Assembly: GCA_025200525.1 (NCBI GenBank)
Contig: CM045758.1
Location: 8,304,580-8,368,579 of the forward strand
DNA: 64,000 nucleotides
Reading direction: 5' to 3'
From: Camellia lanceoleosa
Lineage: Eukaryota > Streptophyta > Magnoliopsida > Ericales > Theaceae
This document shows positions 33,824 through 45,079 of the stretch, in pieces. Each line of letters begins with the position of its first letter. Positions within the stretch are counted from its first letter, which is position 1. The notes below the pieces were generated by a model. The model was not told the DNA's origin. It saw nothing but the letters and a program-made list of their open reading frames with translations, and made no database searches. The position numbers and the translations under genes are program-made.

Positions 33824-33841
33824 GTCCCACCGGGCGTGCCA
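33824..33841 (-). promoter_or_regulatory. E4 primer binding site (LTR-A)
   Basis: GTCCCACCGGGCGTGCCA on +, four bases before LTR-A. It is complementary in sense to a tRNA 3' end and nearly the same as the site at 27200. Confidence 0.8.
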
Positions 33842-33845
33842 AAAA

Positions 33846-34479
33846 TGTTGGCTTATTTTTCCTACAAAGGAAAATATTATAAATGCGAGCATGCCAGTAA
33901 GTATTGAAAAATCCTTACAGATTAAATTCAAACCAATTATCAAGCGATTGTGTTGACGGTTCTTTTGCCTCAACAAAGAGGACTTCAAAATTGCCAAAGT
34001 GTAGAGAAAAGAAAAATTAAAGAAGAAAGGGAGATGGAGAAAGACGATTGAGTGAACAATCAAAGTAATAATTACTTACCTCTACTCATATGCTTTGAAA
34101 TGAAAGTGCATGAAATGCTTCGAAATGAAAGTGCTGAAAATAAATGCTTCGAAATATAAGTCTATGTTAAACTACTCCTAAGATAAGGAAAATGACAAGA
34201 AATATTGAAATCAATTGTCTTTGATTTAAGTTCTAGATATATTACAATATAGCCATTAATGGCTATTTATAAAGGAAAAAATACAACAATAACTACTTAG
34301 TAACTATCAATTTCTTCCATCTTCATTCTTGTCTTGCCATGTGTCCTTCCACTCATCCACTTTGTCCTTCATATTCTCCATCATCTCTATAACTTCTTTT
34401 AACTTCCAAATGAACAAAAGGATGCCACGTGTCCTGCAATTATATAAATAATAAAAATTGCAGATTTATGGTGCTAACA
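33846..34479 (-). mobile_element. E4 LTR-A, 5' copy, 634 bp
   Basis: It runs TGTTGGCTTATTTTTCC ... GGTGCTAACA on +. It is very similar to the left copy, with a small extra segment near 34088-34130 that duplicates an ATGCTTCGAAATGAAAGTG-type string. The high similarity points to a fairly recent insertion. Confidence 0.92.
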
Positions 34480-34484
34480 GATAT
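34480..34484 (+). repeat. E4 target site duplication, right (GATAT)
   Basis: Matches GATAT at 24963-24967. Confidence 0.9.
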
Positions 34485-34666
34485 ACAAGTCTATTTTGAA
34501 AACTCACTTTTTAGACTAATGATATATAAATGAAATAATTGATGGATGATTACATAAAACATGAAAAAAAAAAAAAAGATTTGACTTAAATATTTTAACA
34601 TACTGTCAAATCATTAAATTTAAAAAATGAGTATACTTTTCACTTCCGACATGTAGCTTGAAAATA

Positions 34667-34909
34667 CTGAGGCTTGAATGCCCCAAGTTCCAAAACGACA
34701 TCATTTTTGGATTTTTTTTTTTCCTCTTTTCTCTCTGGAGCAGAGGTAAAGATGAAGAAAAAGAAAAAGAAAGAAGAGATAGAGAGAGAGCATCAACATC
34801 AACATCAACATCAACATCAACAACAACAACAACAACAACACATTCATCAACAACAACCAACAATCACACAAAATAAATAAATAAATAAATAAATAAACTA
34901 TAGAATCTA

Positions 34910-34948
<39 letters not shown>

Positions 34949-35665
34949 TCAACAACACAACATCATCATCAACAACAACCAACAATCATCAACAAATTTT
35001 TTTTTTTCTTCTCCTTTTCCTTCATCTTCAGATCCAAATCCACTAGGGAAAAAAAAATAGAAAAAATAAAAAATAAAAAATTTGAAAGAGACGAGAGACC
35101 CACCGGCAAATTTGTAGATTTGGACGGCGATACCTACCGGTGCTGCCACCGGTAGAGAGAGAGAGACGCCACCATCACCGTCTCCTGTGTGTGTATACAT
35201 AGACACATACACAGATCTTCTTTCTCTTCTTCCTCCGCCAACACCGATCACCGCCATCACCGTCTTCTTCTCTTCTTCCTCCTCTTCATCTTTTCTCCTT
35301 CTCCTTCTCCTCCTCCTTGTCTTCCTTATCTTTCTCTCCATCTTTTCTCCTTCTCTCTCTCTTCTTCTTCTTCTTCTCTTCCCTCTCTCATCTTTCTGAT
35401 GTCTGTATTCGATCACCGTCTTCTTCTCTTCTTCCTCCTCTCCATCTTTTCTCCTTCTCATTCTCCTCCTCCTTGTCTTCCTTATCTTTCTCTCCATCTT
35501 TTCTCCTTCTCTCTCTCTTCTTCTTCTTCTTCTTCTTCTTCTTCTCTTCCCTCTCTCATCTTTCTGATGTCTGTATTCGAAAGCAAGAAAAGAAAAAAAA
35601 TAAATAAATAAATACCCAAAACAACGTCGTTTTGGATATTCGAGTCACTTCAGGCCAACTTTTTT
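34667..35665. mobile_element. Candidate terminal-inverted-repeat element rich in microsatellites
   Basis: The left edge GAGGCTTGAATG...CCAAAACGACATCATTTTTGG and the right edge read on the minus strand (TGGCCTGAAGTGA...CCAAAACGACGTTGTTTTGG) match over about 45 bp. Inside are CAACAT and CAA repeats (34790-34860), AAAT (34872-34900), AAT (34905-34950) and CTT-rich DNA. Frames over these runs give low-complexity ORFs that are not genes. No target duplication was established. Confidence 0.45.
35250..35582. repeat. Tandem duplication of about 168 bp, CTT-rich
   Basis: Two direct copies share TCACCGTCTTCTTCTCTTC at the start and CATCTTTCTGATGTCTGTA at the end (35391-35409 and 35559-35577). The second copy has a longer CTT run. 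The duplication keeps several frames open and creates Ser- or Phe-rich ORFs on + and Glu/Arg-rich ones on -. Confidence 0.8.
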
Positions 35666-36294
35666 TTAGTTACAAAGTATTATTCTATACTTTTTTTAAG
35701 GATACACATATTTTAAAACAATGACACATTTAACATGACATACTTTTTTATTCTTTCCCCTTCTTCTTCCCCTTCCCCTTCCCCTTGCCCCATGTGATAT
35801 AGCAAGATCCTCAGTAAAGATAAGATAGAGAGCATGAAATGGTTGTGTCTGATTTTGTAATTAAAATATGTACACTCACAAATTTTCATTTATTTGCCTT
35901 GAGACCGGTTTGGTTTAATTTGTGAAAGATTGAAAGAATAATCTTGACCACAAACAATATTATAATTAGGGGAATTAAAGAAAGACCATACGACAACATC
36001 AACCAGAAGCTTGAAATCTACATCAACCAAAAGCTTGAAATCTTGAAGAATTCAACGGTGACCCAGAACTTTGGCACATTTTCTTTCATAGTAAAAGCAT
36101 AACTGGCAAAGAAAGCAGCCAGGCCAAAAAGCCAACCCAACTATTTCGTAGTTTTTTTTTTTTTTTTTGGTGTATAGAGTTCTAATAATTTGTGGTTTGA
36201 TGTTACGTATTTTATGGTAATATTATTTATTTTTGTGGTAATATTAAGTATTTTTTTATCCAAATATCTTATAATAAAAAAATATATAACATTA
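35666..36294. other. AT-rich spacer, no gene
   Basis: A CCCCTTCC-rich patch at about 35755-35790 and a long T-tract at about 36150-36170 are seen, nothing else. Confidence 0.45.
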
Positions 36295-36303
36295 TTACAA
36301 AAA

Positions 36304-36701
36304 GGGTCTGGCTTCCCTCAAGTCGTGATCGGACTGGAGGGTGATGTTGGGCCCGTGTGGACTCACCACGGATCTTGTTTCGATAATTCGAACCGTTCAA
36401 TATATAGAACTCGTCGAGTATTATATGTCTGTAAAAAATTACGTCGGTCGGATATCGATAGCTATGTGATCAAATCAATTTTGTATAAAAAAAGGACGGT
36501 AAAAAAATAAACGGTTGACAGAATTTTGTTCCGATGAGATAGCTATTGATATTCGATCAACGTGATTTTTTACAGACATATAGTACTCGATGTTCTCTGC
36601 ATATTCAACGGCTCAAATTATCGAAACAAGATTCGTGGTGGGCCTCTACAAGCCCAACAACACCCTTCAATCCGATCATGGACTGGAAGGAAGCCAGACC
36701 C
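36304..36701. mobile_element. Fold-back Mutator-type MITE with 9-bp target duplication
   Basis: A near full-length palindrome. The left half, starting GGGTCTGGCTTCCCTC, is matched by the right half ending GAAGGAAGCCAGACCC, and pairing continues to a small centre near 36490. A 9-bp duplication TTACAAAAA flanks it (36295-36303 and 36702-36710), which fits Mutator-like elements. At 398 bp it cannot encode a transposase. Transcripts would fold into a long hairpin. The 106-codon frame inside is a product of the repeat. Confidence 0.88.
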
Positions 36702-36710
36702 TTACAAAAA

Positions 36711-37270
36711 TACGTAATATTATCACAAAATACGTAATTTTAATTTTAAATTATAATTTGTTGCAACTCTATTAAAAAAAAATATGTAACATTTACACAA
36801 AAAAATAAAAAATAAATAAATAACACACAACATAAAAATGTATAACATGGGTGTTTGGTTCGAGTTAGCGAATATACAGAGAGAAAGTTGAAAGTGGCAG
36901 CAACTATACCCATTTTCTGTCAATCATACCTAATAAAATTAGATAAATAATTTAAATTGATAATAAATTAAAAATTTATGATTTAAATTGATAAAATTAA
37001 AAAATTTAGAGTTTAATTTATTATATGGATCAAATTCTGATTTATTTATTTTTTATGTGTGTGTAATTTCTCCTAATTTTAATTACACCATTAAGCTACA
37101 CATTCACTCCCGAAATTAAAAAAATATTTAACACAAAAAATGAAAATTTATTTTTATTATTATTTTTTTTATCAATTGACACATACTTAACAAATAAATT
37201 TAATTTTTTAAATATTTATATAATTTACAAATTATTAATAAAAAAAAGTTAAATATTATATAAATTAAAA
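36711..37270. other. AT-rich spacer, no gene
   Basis: Only A/T runs and short AT repeats are visible. The minus-strand ORF at 36723-36923 is AT-driven. Confidence 0.45.
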
Positions 37271-38214
37271 ATGGGGAACTTACTGATAAGTCCCATGCAA
37301 CAAGTTCAAGATCCAGCTAATCCCAAAACAAAATATTTGTACCAATTAGTCCACACTTATTTTTAATTGTTACCAAAAAATTCTTTTTTTTTTTTTTAAT
37401 TTACGGACACTGTTCACATCTTACTATCGCTTGACTCAAGCGGTCATGGGAGACTCGCGGAATGTTCAACATTGCGGAAAGTCGTCGAATATTTAAAACA
37501 TGTTATGAAATCAGAAAATTTATAGTTCTAAATCATGTTATAAAAGCGCAAAATTTACAGCTTTTAAACCATGATTCATTCCAAAAAAAAAAATTTAAAT
37601 CAGAAATTTTACCATTTCAGAATTAACTAAAACTAAAATTACTTGTTCAGACCAAAATTTTCTCATTACAAATCTCGGTCATTACAGATCTGTTTCAATG
37701 ATATTATAGATCCATTTCATCATCAACAACAACCATAGATCAACAACTATCCTAAAAAATCTGCGAATTCCACACAAATAATTGCAAAAACATAGGAATA
37801 CATACATATACATATATAACATAGGAATACATACATATACATATATAAATATATAGATAGATAGAAAAGATAGAAAACCTTGGTGCCAATTTTAATTGAA
37901 GTCGATTTGTCAAGAAGTGGAAGTCTTCGATGGTGAACAGGACCCTGGACATTGGAGTTGATCCCAGAGTACCTGAGTTTTGTGAAGGGTATTGTTGATT
38001 CTGAGGACCTTCCACTCAATATCTCCACAGAAACGTTGCAGCAAAACAAAATCCTGAAGGTGATTCGCAAGAATTTGGTGAATCGGGGAGACGATGGATG
38101 AGAGAGACGAGAGGTGTCCCAGACTGGGGAAAGGACTTTTGGGTATAGTGAAAAAGTTATGGGATTAAATGGAGACCACATGTTTCACATGGGACCTATG
38201 GATAATTTCCCCAT
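37271..38214. mobile_element. Candidate inverted-repeat element carrying captured host sequence (Pack-type)
   Basis: The left edge ATGGGGAACTTACTGATAAG, followed by TCCCATG, is matched by the right edge, which on the minus strand reads ATGGGGAAATTATCCATAGG then TCCCATG. Similarity is about two thirds over about 59 bp and includes TAATCCCA. Inside lies an HSP90 coding fragment (37955-38080) with no transposase. This is the layout of a Pack-MULE or similar gene-capturing element. No clear target duplication was found, so the superfamily stays open. The 144-codon minus-strand ORF (37747-38181) is antisense to the captured piece and is not assigned. Confidence 0.55.
37955..38080 (+). pseudogene. 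Captured HSP90 gene fragment (42 codons)
   Basis: The plus-strand frame reads [20 protein letters not shown], then [19 protein letters not shown], then NLV. This is the highly conserved middle-domain block of eukaryotic cytosolic HSP90, where the usual NISRE appears as NISTE. HSP90 is an ATP-dependent chaperone; the intact protein is about 700 residues, so this is about 6%. The match begins and ends abruptly and a TGA follows seven codons later, so it cannot act as a chaperone. Just before it, TGGACATTG may be a shortened form of the family's MDNCEE codons. It is best explained as gene capture by a transposon. Confidence 0.85.
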
Positions 38215-38457
38215 TAAAGATATATTGACGCGGTGGCCCGAATTGACACTTTGACGCGGTGGCCCAAAAATATACTTTCACTAGAAAAATTAGTGTGATT
38301 TCAAAAAAAAATAAAAAAGACAACGGTGGCCCAATAATTGACGCGGTGTTTTCTCACAAAGCAAAGAAATGTCGTGGCAGCAACGGCGCAATCTGTACCA
38401 AACAGACTAGGCCCATCCCTTCAGTGTATTTTTTCATGAAAAATACTGACAATTAGC
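38215..38457. other. Spacer with repeated GACGCGGTGGCCC motif
   Basis: GACGCGGTGGCCC occurs twice (about 38227 and 38251) with partial copies at about 38322 and 38340. No gene is seen. The 65-codon ORF at 38259 has no support. Confidence 0.4.
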
Positions 38458-38645
38458 GTTAATATATGTATTAAAAAAAATAATATTATGGATCATGAAA
38501 AAAATATCATGAAATATATTATGAAGATTTTTCATCGTTTGATTAGTGTGTGGTGTTTTATTAGTATGTATAACCCAAATGTGAAAAATTTTTCATAGTT
38601 ATCTTTATAACATTTTTTTCATGATTCTTAACATTACTCAAAAAA
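38458..38645. mobile_element. Small MITE with GAATCATGAAAAAAAT-type inverted ends
   Basis: The left edge contains GGATCATGAAAAAAATATCATGAA. The right edge, inverted, reads GAATCATGAAAAAAATGTTATAAAG. The interior repeats the GATTTTTCATC / GAAAAATTTTTCA theme. A related element lies at 53138-53295. Confidence 0.5.
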
Positions 38646-38660
38646 AAAAAAAAAAAGGCT

Positions 38661-39055
38661 AACTTTTCTCCGGTCTACGAGTGTTGTTCCGTTCAATGAG
38701 CTCAATTTTAGATTCCGTTTTGATAATTTAAATTATTCATATTTTAAAATTCATTGAATATATTATCCTTAAAAAAACTGAAATCGATCAGATAACGATA
38801 ATCATATATACATATTAATTTTGTATAAATCGTTTATTTTATCACTGTTCATTTTTTTCATAAAAAATTAATCCAGACACGTGAGTGTTGTTATTTGATC
38901 GACTTTATTTTTTACAAAAATGTTATATTCAACGAATTTTAAAATATGAACAGTTCGAATTATTGAAGCGAGACCCAAAATTAGACCCATTGAGCCAAAT
39001 AACACCTCTCCAGTTCATAATTGGACTAGAGAGAAGTCCAATTATAGACTAGAAA
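38661..39055. mobile_element. Fold-back MITE related to the 36304 element
   Basis: The left arm (ACTTTTCTCCGGTC, then TTCATATTTTAAAATTCATT) pairs with the right arm (AATGAATTTTAAAATATGAA-type, ending near GAGAGAAGTCC). The arms share the theme TTTGATAATTYRAAYYRTTCA and AAAAACTGAAATCGATCRGATA with the 36304 element. The ends are less well defined and no target duplication was found. Confidence 0.55.
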
Positions 39056-39596
39056 GAAACCCATCTAATAAAAAAATATATTAAAAGAAATAAAATAATA
39101 TTTAAATTTTATAATGAAATAAAATGTCTATTTCTTAATTTAAGAGAAGGAATAGGTATTTATATAAATTTTTTGGATTATCATTCCAATGTAATTTCTC
39201 ACTTTCATAAAACATACCTAAAATAGAAAAAAGGAATACAAAGTATATTAATTATTTTTAACAGTGGTGCTACATACCACTAAAAAGGCATCACTAAGCC
39301 AGTTCTAATGAACTGGCAGTGCTAAAAAAAAATTTAAAAAAAATAATGAGTAAAATATCACATCAATTAGGACTACAGTATTTTAGAGCTATTAGAGCTC
39401 ATTATTTTAGAGCTCTTAAACAATTGAGCATATTGAGACCCCCAAGGTGCTAGTCTTGGGTGAAACTTGAAAAAAAAAAAAAAGAAAAACACAATTTTTT
39501 TTGGCCCAATCACAGGCTGACCTCACTGGGGGTCGACCTCCAGTGGAGGTCCGAAGCAATTTTCTAAACAATTTTCTTATTTTCAAACTACATAGG
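39056..39596. other. AT-rich spacer, no gene
   Basis: Short palindromes such as GACCTCCAGTGGAGGTC (about 39535) and AGAGCTATTAGAGCT are present. The ORF at 39416-39670 crosses the E6 boundary and is a chance frame. Confidence 0.4.
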
Positions 39597-39601
39597 GTCA
39601 C
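39597..39601 (+). repeat. E6 target site duplication, left (GTCAC)
   Basis: GTCAC directly before the left LTR; the partner is at 48078-48082. Confidence 0.88.
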
Positions 39602-41391
39602 TGTAACGCCCTGGAAATAATGACATTTAACCCAACAATATTGACATGCTACGATATATAAAAGACCCACGTTCTTTCATTCAACAGGGTTCTATTACAA
39701 AACGTATTACATGTTAACAACAAAAGCAAATGCCCTAAGGGCTTACAGCTTTCCAAGTTAACACTTGGTTACAAGAAAATAGAGTGCTAGCTCATTTACA
39801 CATTAAGCCCTAGGCTTGAATTTACATGTAACACTGCAAAAGGAAAGACAAATAAAAGTCCATCCGCCACTAGCCTTCCAAGCTAAGTCCTTGGAGGTGG
39901 CATGCTACCAGTACCTGAAAATGATGTTCCCATATAGGGTGAGCCACAGCCCAGTAGAAATATACTAAACCAGTTATAAATAATGACTAAAAGACTAACA
40001 ATTGATAAATGGCCAACTCTTTTACATTCTTTCATCACTTCAACAAATATAAACAAAACAGATATATTCACACTTTCCATGACAAGCATACATGCTCTGC
40101 CAATATTTTCTAGATAAGCATACATGCTCTATCTACGGAGTTCATCCCCTATCTCCTCCCAAACACTGTCCGGTTTAGAGGTCCATCCCCTATCTTCCCC
40201 TAAACCGCGGAGTACATCCCCTATCTCCTCCAGCACAACACAATGCATATATATAACAATTATACACATCACATATCAATACATAAAATCAATGTATTCT
40301 TTCCATCGTCATAACCCATGACCCAATTCTATCTCAATTCCTCATTTTCCACAATTAATTATTCAAATTAATAAATCAATGTAATTAGGACATTTCCATA
40401 ATTAACATTACAACCCTTAGGTTCCAATTTCACTAATGTTTCAACATTAATTCCATGTTTCTATACCAAACATGCTTCTAGGTTTATTATAGACAAAACC
40501 CCAACTTTTGTAAAAATTACACAATGGCCCAAAGTTTCCCAAAATTTCACAACAACTACCAACATATCAAAATGCTAAAATTCAAAGACAAAATCTATAA
40601 AAAGGAGTAGGATATCCCTACCTCAAAAGATGAGCTCAAGGAGAAGGACCCAAAACCAAAATGCTCCAAACACCAAACTATTCGGATCAAAATGACGCCT
40701 CGACGATCAACACCCTTTTGTTAAGGCAAAAGGCGAACAAACCACACTAGCTAGAACAATACTTATTGAGAAGTTATGGTTCTTGAGTGAGATGCTCTGA
40801 ATATGGTGTTTTGACAAAGTAAGAAAGAAGAAGATAAGTCAAAAGTGATTTAAAATGCCTACCCCACTCGAGTTATCTGACAGTCCGCTGGCGTAAGACT
40901 CTCCGCCGGCGTAAAGACATAAAATGTTCCGCCGAAGCAACATTGTCCGCTCGAGCTCCAAGACATGACAAAGTTTGTCCGCCGGCGTAGATCCCAACCC
41001 GCCGAGCGCAGTTCTCCTCCTGTAACTCTCACCAAAACACATCAGACGCTGAAGCGCACAAAGATCCGCCGAGCAGAAACCACACTTGCGAAGTTTTGCG
41101 GTGCACGAAATCTTGAAAGGTGCATTCTCCGCCGGCGCCAAAACCTCCGCCGAGCGCATAAGCAACAACAACCCATCCGCTGAAGAAACATGTCGGGCGG
41201 ACCATTCGCTTAAAACTCAGGCAACTAGACTTGGTTCTAAAGCTTAACCAACTCGTGACAAACCTCGCCAACACATCCTCAGAACTCAAAAATAAAGCAA
41301 GAAAGGACGTAAATAAGACAATACTCAATTACCAACATCCACGGACACATGTCCTGACCACTATACAACAAGGTAAACCCGGACCGCTATA
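39602..41391 (-). mobile_element. E6 3' LTR, 1.8 kb
   Basis: On + it runs TGTAACGCCCTGG ... CCGGACCGCTATA. It matches 46306-48077 exactly by eye over about 305 bp at the start and about 400 bp in the middle (40240-40630). In other places there are dense small differences. A block of CCGCCGGCG-type palindromic motifs lies at about 40874-41195. The ORFs inside are chance frames. Confidence 0.92.
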
Positions 41392-41402
41392 ACCTCCCTT
41401 AG
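41392..41402 (-). promoter_or_regulatory. E6 polypurine tract
   Basis: TAAGGGAGGT on the minus strand, directly before the LTR start TATAGCGG. Confidence 0.65.
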
Positions 41403-41759
41403 GAATTTCGTCCCCGAAATTAAAACAAGTTTTTGAAAACAAGCATTTTTTCTCCATTTTAAACAATGTTATATCACAACATTACACAATTCGACCCATT
41501 ACGGTCATTCCATCTCTCATCAAGAGGCATTTAACAATATATACATTTCCACATGCATTTTCCTCCGCTTTCAACCATTTCCCACATAGATGGTTTACAA
41601 TTTATATCATAAGCAATAATCATGATACAATTCAATTTCTATAATATGGCCAACATATGCACTATTATAATCAACTCCCATAACAAGGCAAGTTCTACAA
41701 CATTTACATTAACCAAAACATACACCATGTTTCACAACTTAAGACATTTCATTACACAT

Positions 41760-43130
41760 CAACAAATAAGTCCGGATATTTCTCACGGACTCCCAACTCA
41801 CGCTCCCAAGTGGCCTCCTCCACTCAGTGATGTTTCCACAAAACCTTAACCAAAGGGATGGTCTTACCACGCAGACTTGATCCCGCCTATCCAAGACCTC
41901 GAATGCCTCTCCTCATACGAGGCATCCTCATCTACTTCTAAGTCGGTCCAATCCAACACGTGTGATGGATCCGCCCATACTCAAGCATACTTACATGAAA
42001 CACGCCATGAACTCCCGCCAACCGTGGCGGCAAAGCTAAACGATAAGCAACCTCGCCAATCCGCCAAGGACCTCAAAGGACCAATAAACCGAGGGACAAC
42101 TTCCCACTCTTCCCAAATCTCAACAAACCCCGCCTAGGTGATATCTTCGTAAAGACGTGATCACCCACCTCAAACTCTAACGGTCTCCTCCTACGGTCAA
42201 GATAGGACTTCGACGGCGGGTCAGAATAAGCCTCCTACGGATAAGCTCAACTTTCTTTCTCCGCTGCCTCCTAACCAACTCCGGACCCAACAAAGGTGTG
42301 TCACCCACCTCGCCCAACAAACCGGAGACCTACAAGGTCGGCCGCATAAGGCTTCAAATGGTGCCATACCGATACTAGATCGAAAACCGTTATTGTAGGC
42401 AACTCCACCAGTGGTAAGTGCTCTCCCATGTCCCATCAAATCAAGGACACAACCTCAAGCATATCCTCAAGGATCTCAATGGTACGCCGGATCGCCCATC
42501 ACCGAGGATGATAAGTCAGACTAAAAGTCAACTTAGTACCTGAAGCACTCTGCAAACTCTCACACATCTTAGCAGTAAAACGAGGATCTCTATCTGAGAC
42601 GATCGTCACTGGTACCCTGCAATCTCACTACGTCCGAATATATAAGTCGGCAAGATGATCTATCAATCTCTCACGCCAAGATCGAATAAAATGCGCCGAC
42701 TTGGTCAACGTCTACAACCACCCAAATAGCGTCACTACCCCCGAGTCCTCGGAAGACCAACGAAGTCCATAGTGACATGCTCCCACTTCCACTCGGCAAT
42801 AGGCAAGGGTTGTAACAAACCACCTCTTGCCTTCGGCCTTCACTTGTGATACATCTTGGTACCTCCCGGATGCACCGCAAGGCGAATGATGGAACTCTCG
42901 AGTACCTCAGCCTCCCAGTACAAACAAACGGTCTCGGTATCTCACACTCAGTCGGAAACGATACATCAACCCTTCTCAACCTTCCCATTGGAGATCCTCC
43001 TGAGTGATTCCACCTCAAGGTCACCTCTCTGTGCCTCTAACACTCTAGTCACTAGTGTAGGTTATGCAACAACAAAGAAAACAAGGCCGTAGCCTTCAAA
43101 TCAAATTCTCCGATTGCCCCCAACATCCCC
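41760..43130 (-). pseudogene. E6 integrase region, multiply broken
   Basis: Pieces on the minus strand include [11 protein letters not shown] (first catalytic Asp region, about 42700), AYNNGFRSSIGMAPFEALCG (about 42390) and a following RSPVCW. The C-terminal part toward 41800 is scattered over frames. Compared with intact relatives, short gaps of one to several bases recur every 50-100 bp. Catalytic residues cannot all be traced in one frame. Confidence 0.75.
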
Positions 43131-43720
43131 CACTCCGGAGCAATACAAGCTACATTACTAACGGATTTAAGGGCGATCGGCCACAACATTGGCCTTCCCG
43201 GTGATAATGCAACTCAAGTCGTAATCTTCTATAAACTCCATCCACCTCCTCTCTCTCAAGTTCAAGTCTTTTCGTGAAAATGATACTTCAGACTTTTATG
43301 ATCCGAGAACACCTCGAATCTCTCACCATAAAGGTAGTGCCTCCAGATTTTCAAGGCAAAGATCACACCGCCAACTCTAGGTCGTGGTGGTAGGTAATTC
43401 TTCTCGTGTATTTTTAGCGTCGTGAGGCTACTACTTTCCTCTTGCATTAACACACAACCCAAACCCTCTCGTGAGGCATCACAATAGACCCATAACCCAA
43501 CCCTCTCTGAATAATCAAGATCGAGCGGTGGTCAATCTAACTTTCAACTCAAACGACTTTTCACAAGTCTCACTCCATACAAATTTGACTCTCTGGCGAA
43601 GTCAACCTAGTCAACGGCGAATCGAAGTTTTCAACTCGAGAAAATCTTTCACAAATCGGCGGTAGTACCCGTAATCGAGCTCTGGGATCTCAAACACACT
43701 CTTAGGATCTTGCAACCTTG
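43131..43720 (-). pseudogene. E6 RNase H region
   Basis: The minus-strand frame at 43262-43462 has GCVLMQEESS, KIHEKNYLPPR and VIFALKIWRHYLYGERFEVF, then SDHKSLKYHF. The SDHKSL motif with its catalytic Asp is kept. Short gaps replace the usual PTHDLEL segment, so the catalytic Glu area is damaged. Confidence 0.82.
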
Positions 43721-44330
43721 CCTTGCCTCGGTCTTGGATGTATCAACCCTTCCCCTTCCAAACTACATGGCCTAAGAACTTGACTTCTCTTAGCCGAACT
43801 CAGACTTCCCAAACTTGGCATATGACCTATGGGCTCTAAGCAATTCAAGCACCACTTCAAGTGTCCCTCGTGCTCTTGCTCGAGGGTGAATAGATAAGAA
43901 TGTCGTCGCCCACAAAACGACCACAAACGATCCAAGAATTCTGAAGATCCGGTTCATCAAGTCCATAAAGATCACGGCATTGGTAAGCCCAAATGGCATC
44001 ACCAGAACTCATAATGGCCATACCGCGTTTTAATGCCGTCTTTGAATATCCTCCTCCTCTCGACCTCAACCGTGGTAACCCGATCTCAAGTCTATCTTAG
44101 AGAAACAACGAACCCTTCAACCGGTCAAACAAGTCATCTATATACGGGCATAGGGTACTTATTCTTAATCAGAATCTTATTCAACTTCCTAGTCGATACA
44201 CAACCTCAAGGCACCATCTTTCTTTTTTAGCAAAGAGGGCCGGTGCTCCCCAGCGCGATACACTAGGGCTAACGAAGCCCTTATCTAGCAATTCTTGAGC
44301 CGAACTTTCAACTCAATCAACTCTGCCGGC
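43721..44330 (-). pseudogene. E6 reverse transcriptase region
   Basis: Overlapping frames at 43702-44069 give MPFGLTNAVIFMDLMNRIF, then VVVL in one frame and VGDDILIYSPSSKS in another, then LEVVLELLRAHRSYAKFGKSEF. The Asp-Asp catalytic pair is visible in a frame different from the flanking sequence, so at least two indels surround it. The upstream part (FVKKK-type and DLRSGYHQ) is only partly readable. Confidence 0.85.
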
Positions 44331-44606
44331 AAAACGATAAGGTGCCATAGAATCGGTGCCGTCTCGCACTAAATCAATAGAGAACTACGTCTCGCTTTGG
44401 GGTGGCAAATCAATAAGATCCTCGGGAAAGACATCTGCGTATTCACAAACTACCCTTGGTAACTCAACTGGGTCTCATCACACTCGCCATTCTCAAAACT
44501 AGCAAATAAACTACTAAGCTCATTCCACCTTCGCATGACCGCACTGTGGCACAATACTACCAACCCGGTCTCTAAAAAGTGGAAACTCCCCCGCTCAGCA
44601 TAACAA

Positions 44607-44921
44607 TCAGTAACCCTCGGCGGTAGCAATCAATAACCGCCCTTGACGATAACCACCCATACCCAAAATAACATCAAAGCCCTTCATGGGCATAACTACA
44701 AATGGAAAAGGAAGTCGATGATCGCCGACCTCTATATCACAGCCTCTACATCCGTGCCTCAAAATTAACTCACCCCAATAGGTGACACAACGCAAATAGG
44801 AGATGCTAAAAGTGCTAACTCCGGCCCAACACGTATGCAAATGCAGCAGATACAAAGAATGAGATGCACCCGTGTCAATCAACACTCTAGCAACCGAATT
44901 GCAAAACAAAAGGTACCTCAC
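44607..44921 (-). pseudogene. E6 aspartic protease region
   Basis: The minus-strand frame has VARVLIDTGASHSLY, where DTGAS is the intact retroelement protease signature, followed by GDHRLPFPFVVMPMKGFDVILGM. The motif then reads GMGGYRQ instead of GMDWL, a sign of small sequence errors or indels. It sits between gag and RT as expected. Confidence 0.85.
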
Positions 44922-45079
44922 TACCGATGGAGCCGGTATAAGGTCCTCACAGTATCAAAGATACACGCGCTCAGAGGCCTCGATCTACTGCCGCCTCTCG
45001 GAGCATAGGATCTTGTTGGACTGACGAAGCCCGGATTGGCCCTCGAGGCTGCCGACAGAGAGCTGCCGGTGAATCCTCA

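Larger units (their letters stand above)
24968..34479 (-). mobile_element. E4: composite Tat/Ogre-like LTR element with three LTRs
   Basis: Order on +: LTR-A (24968-25576), purine tract, 72-bp repeat array, leader ORF, primer site, LTR-B (27222-27983), purine tract, antisense ORF, degenerate region, gag, primer site, LTR-A (33846-34479). Both primer sites are left of an LTR and both purine tracts are right of one, so both units read on the minus strand, head to tail. Gag resembles the Tat/Ogre branch of Ty3/gypsy. No protease, RT or integrase motif is recognisable, so this is a non-autonomous gag-bearing element (TR-GAG-like). Confidence 0.8.

Noticed and set aside
34674..35611. Several ORFs rich in Ser, Phe, Glu, His/Gln or Tyr
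   Set aside because: They are translations of CTT, CAACAT and AAT microsatellites in several frames.
37747..38181. A 144-codon minus-strand gene
   Set aside because: It is antisense to the HSP90 fragment and ends in a low-complexity Tyr/Leu-rich tail over a TATG repeat. The sense strand explains the conservation.
44607..44921. A host aspartic protease (DTGAS motif)
   Set aside because: It lies between gag and RT of E6, with GFDVILGM downstream, which is the retroelement protease context.
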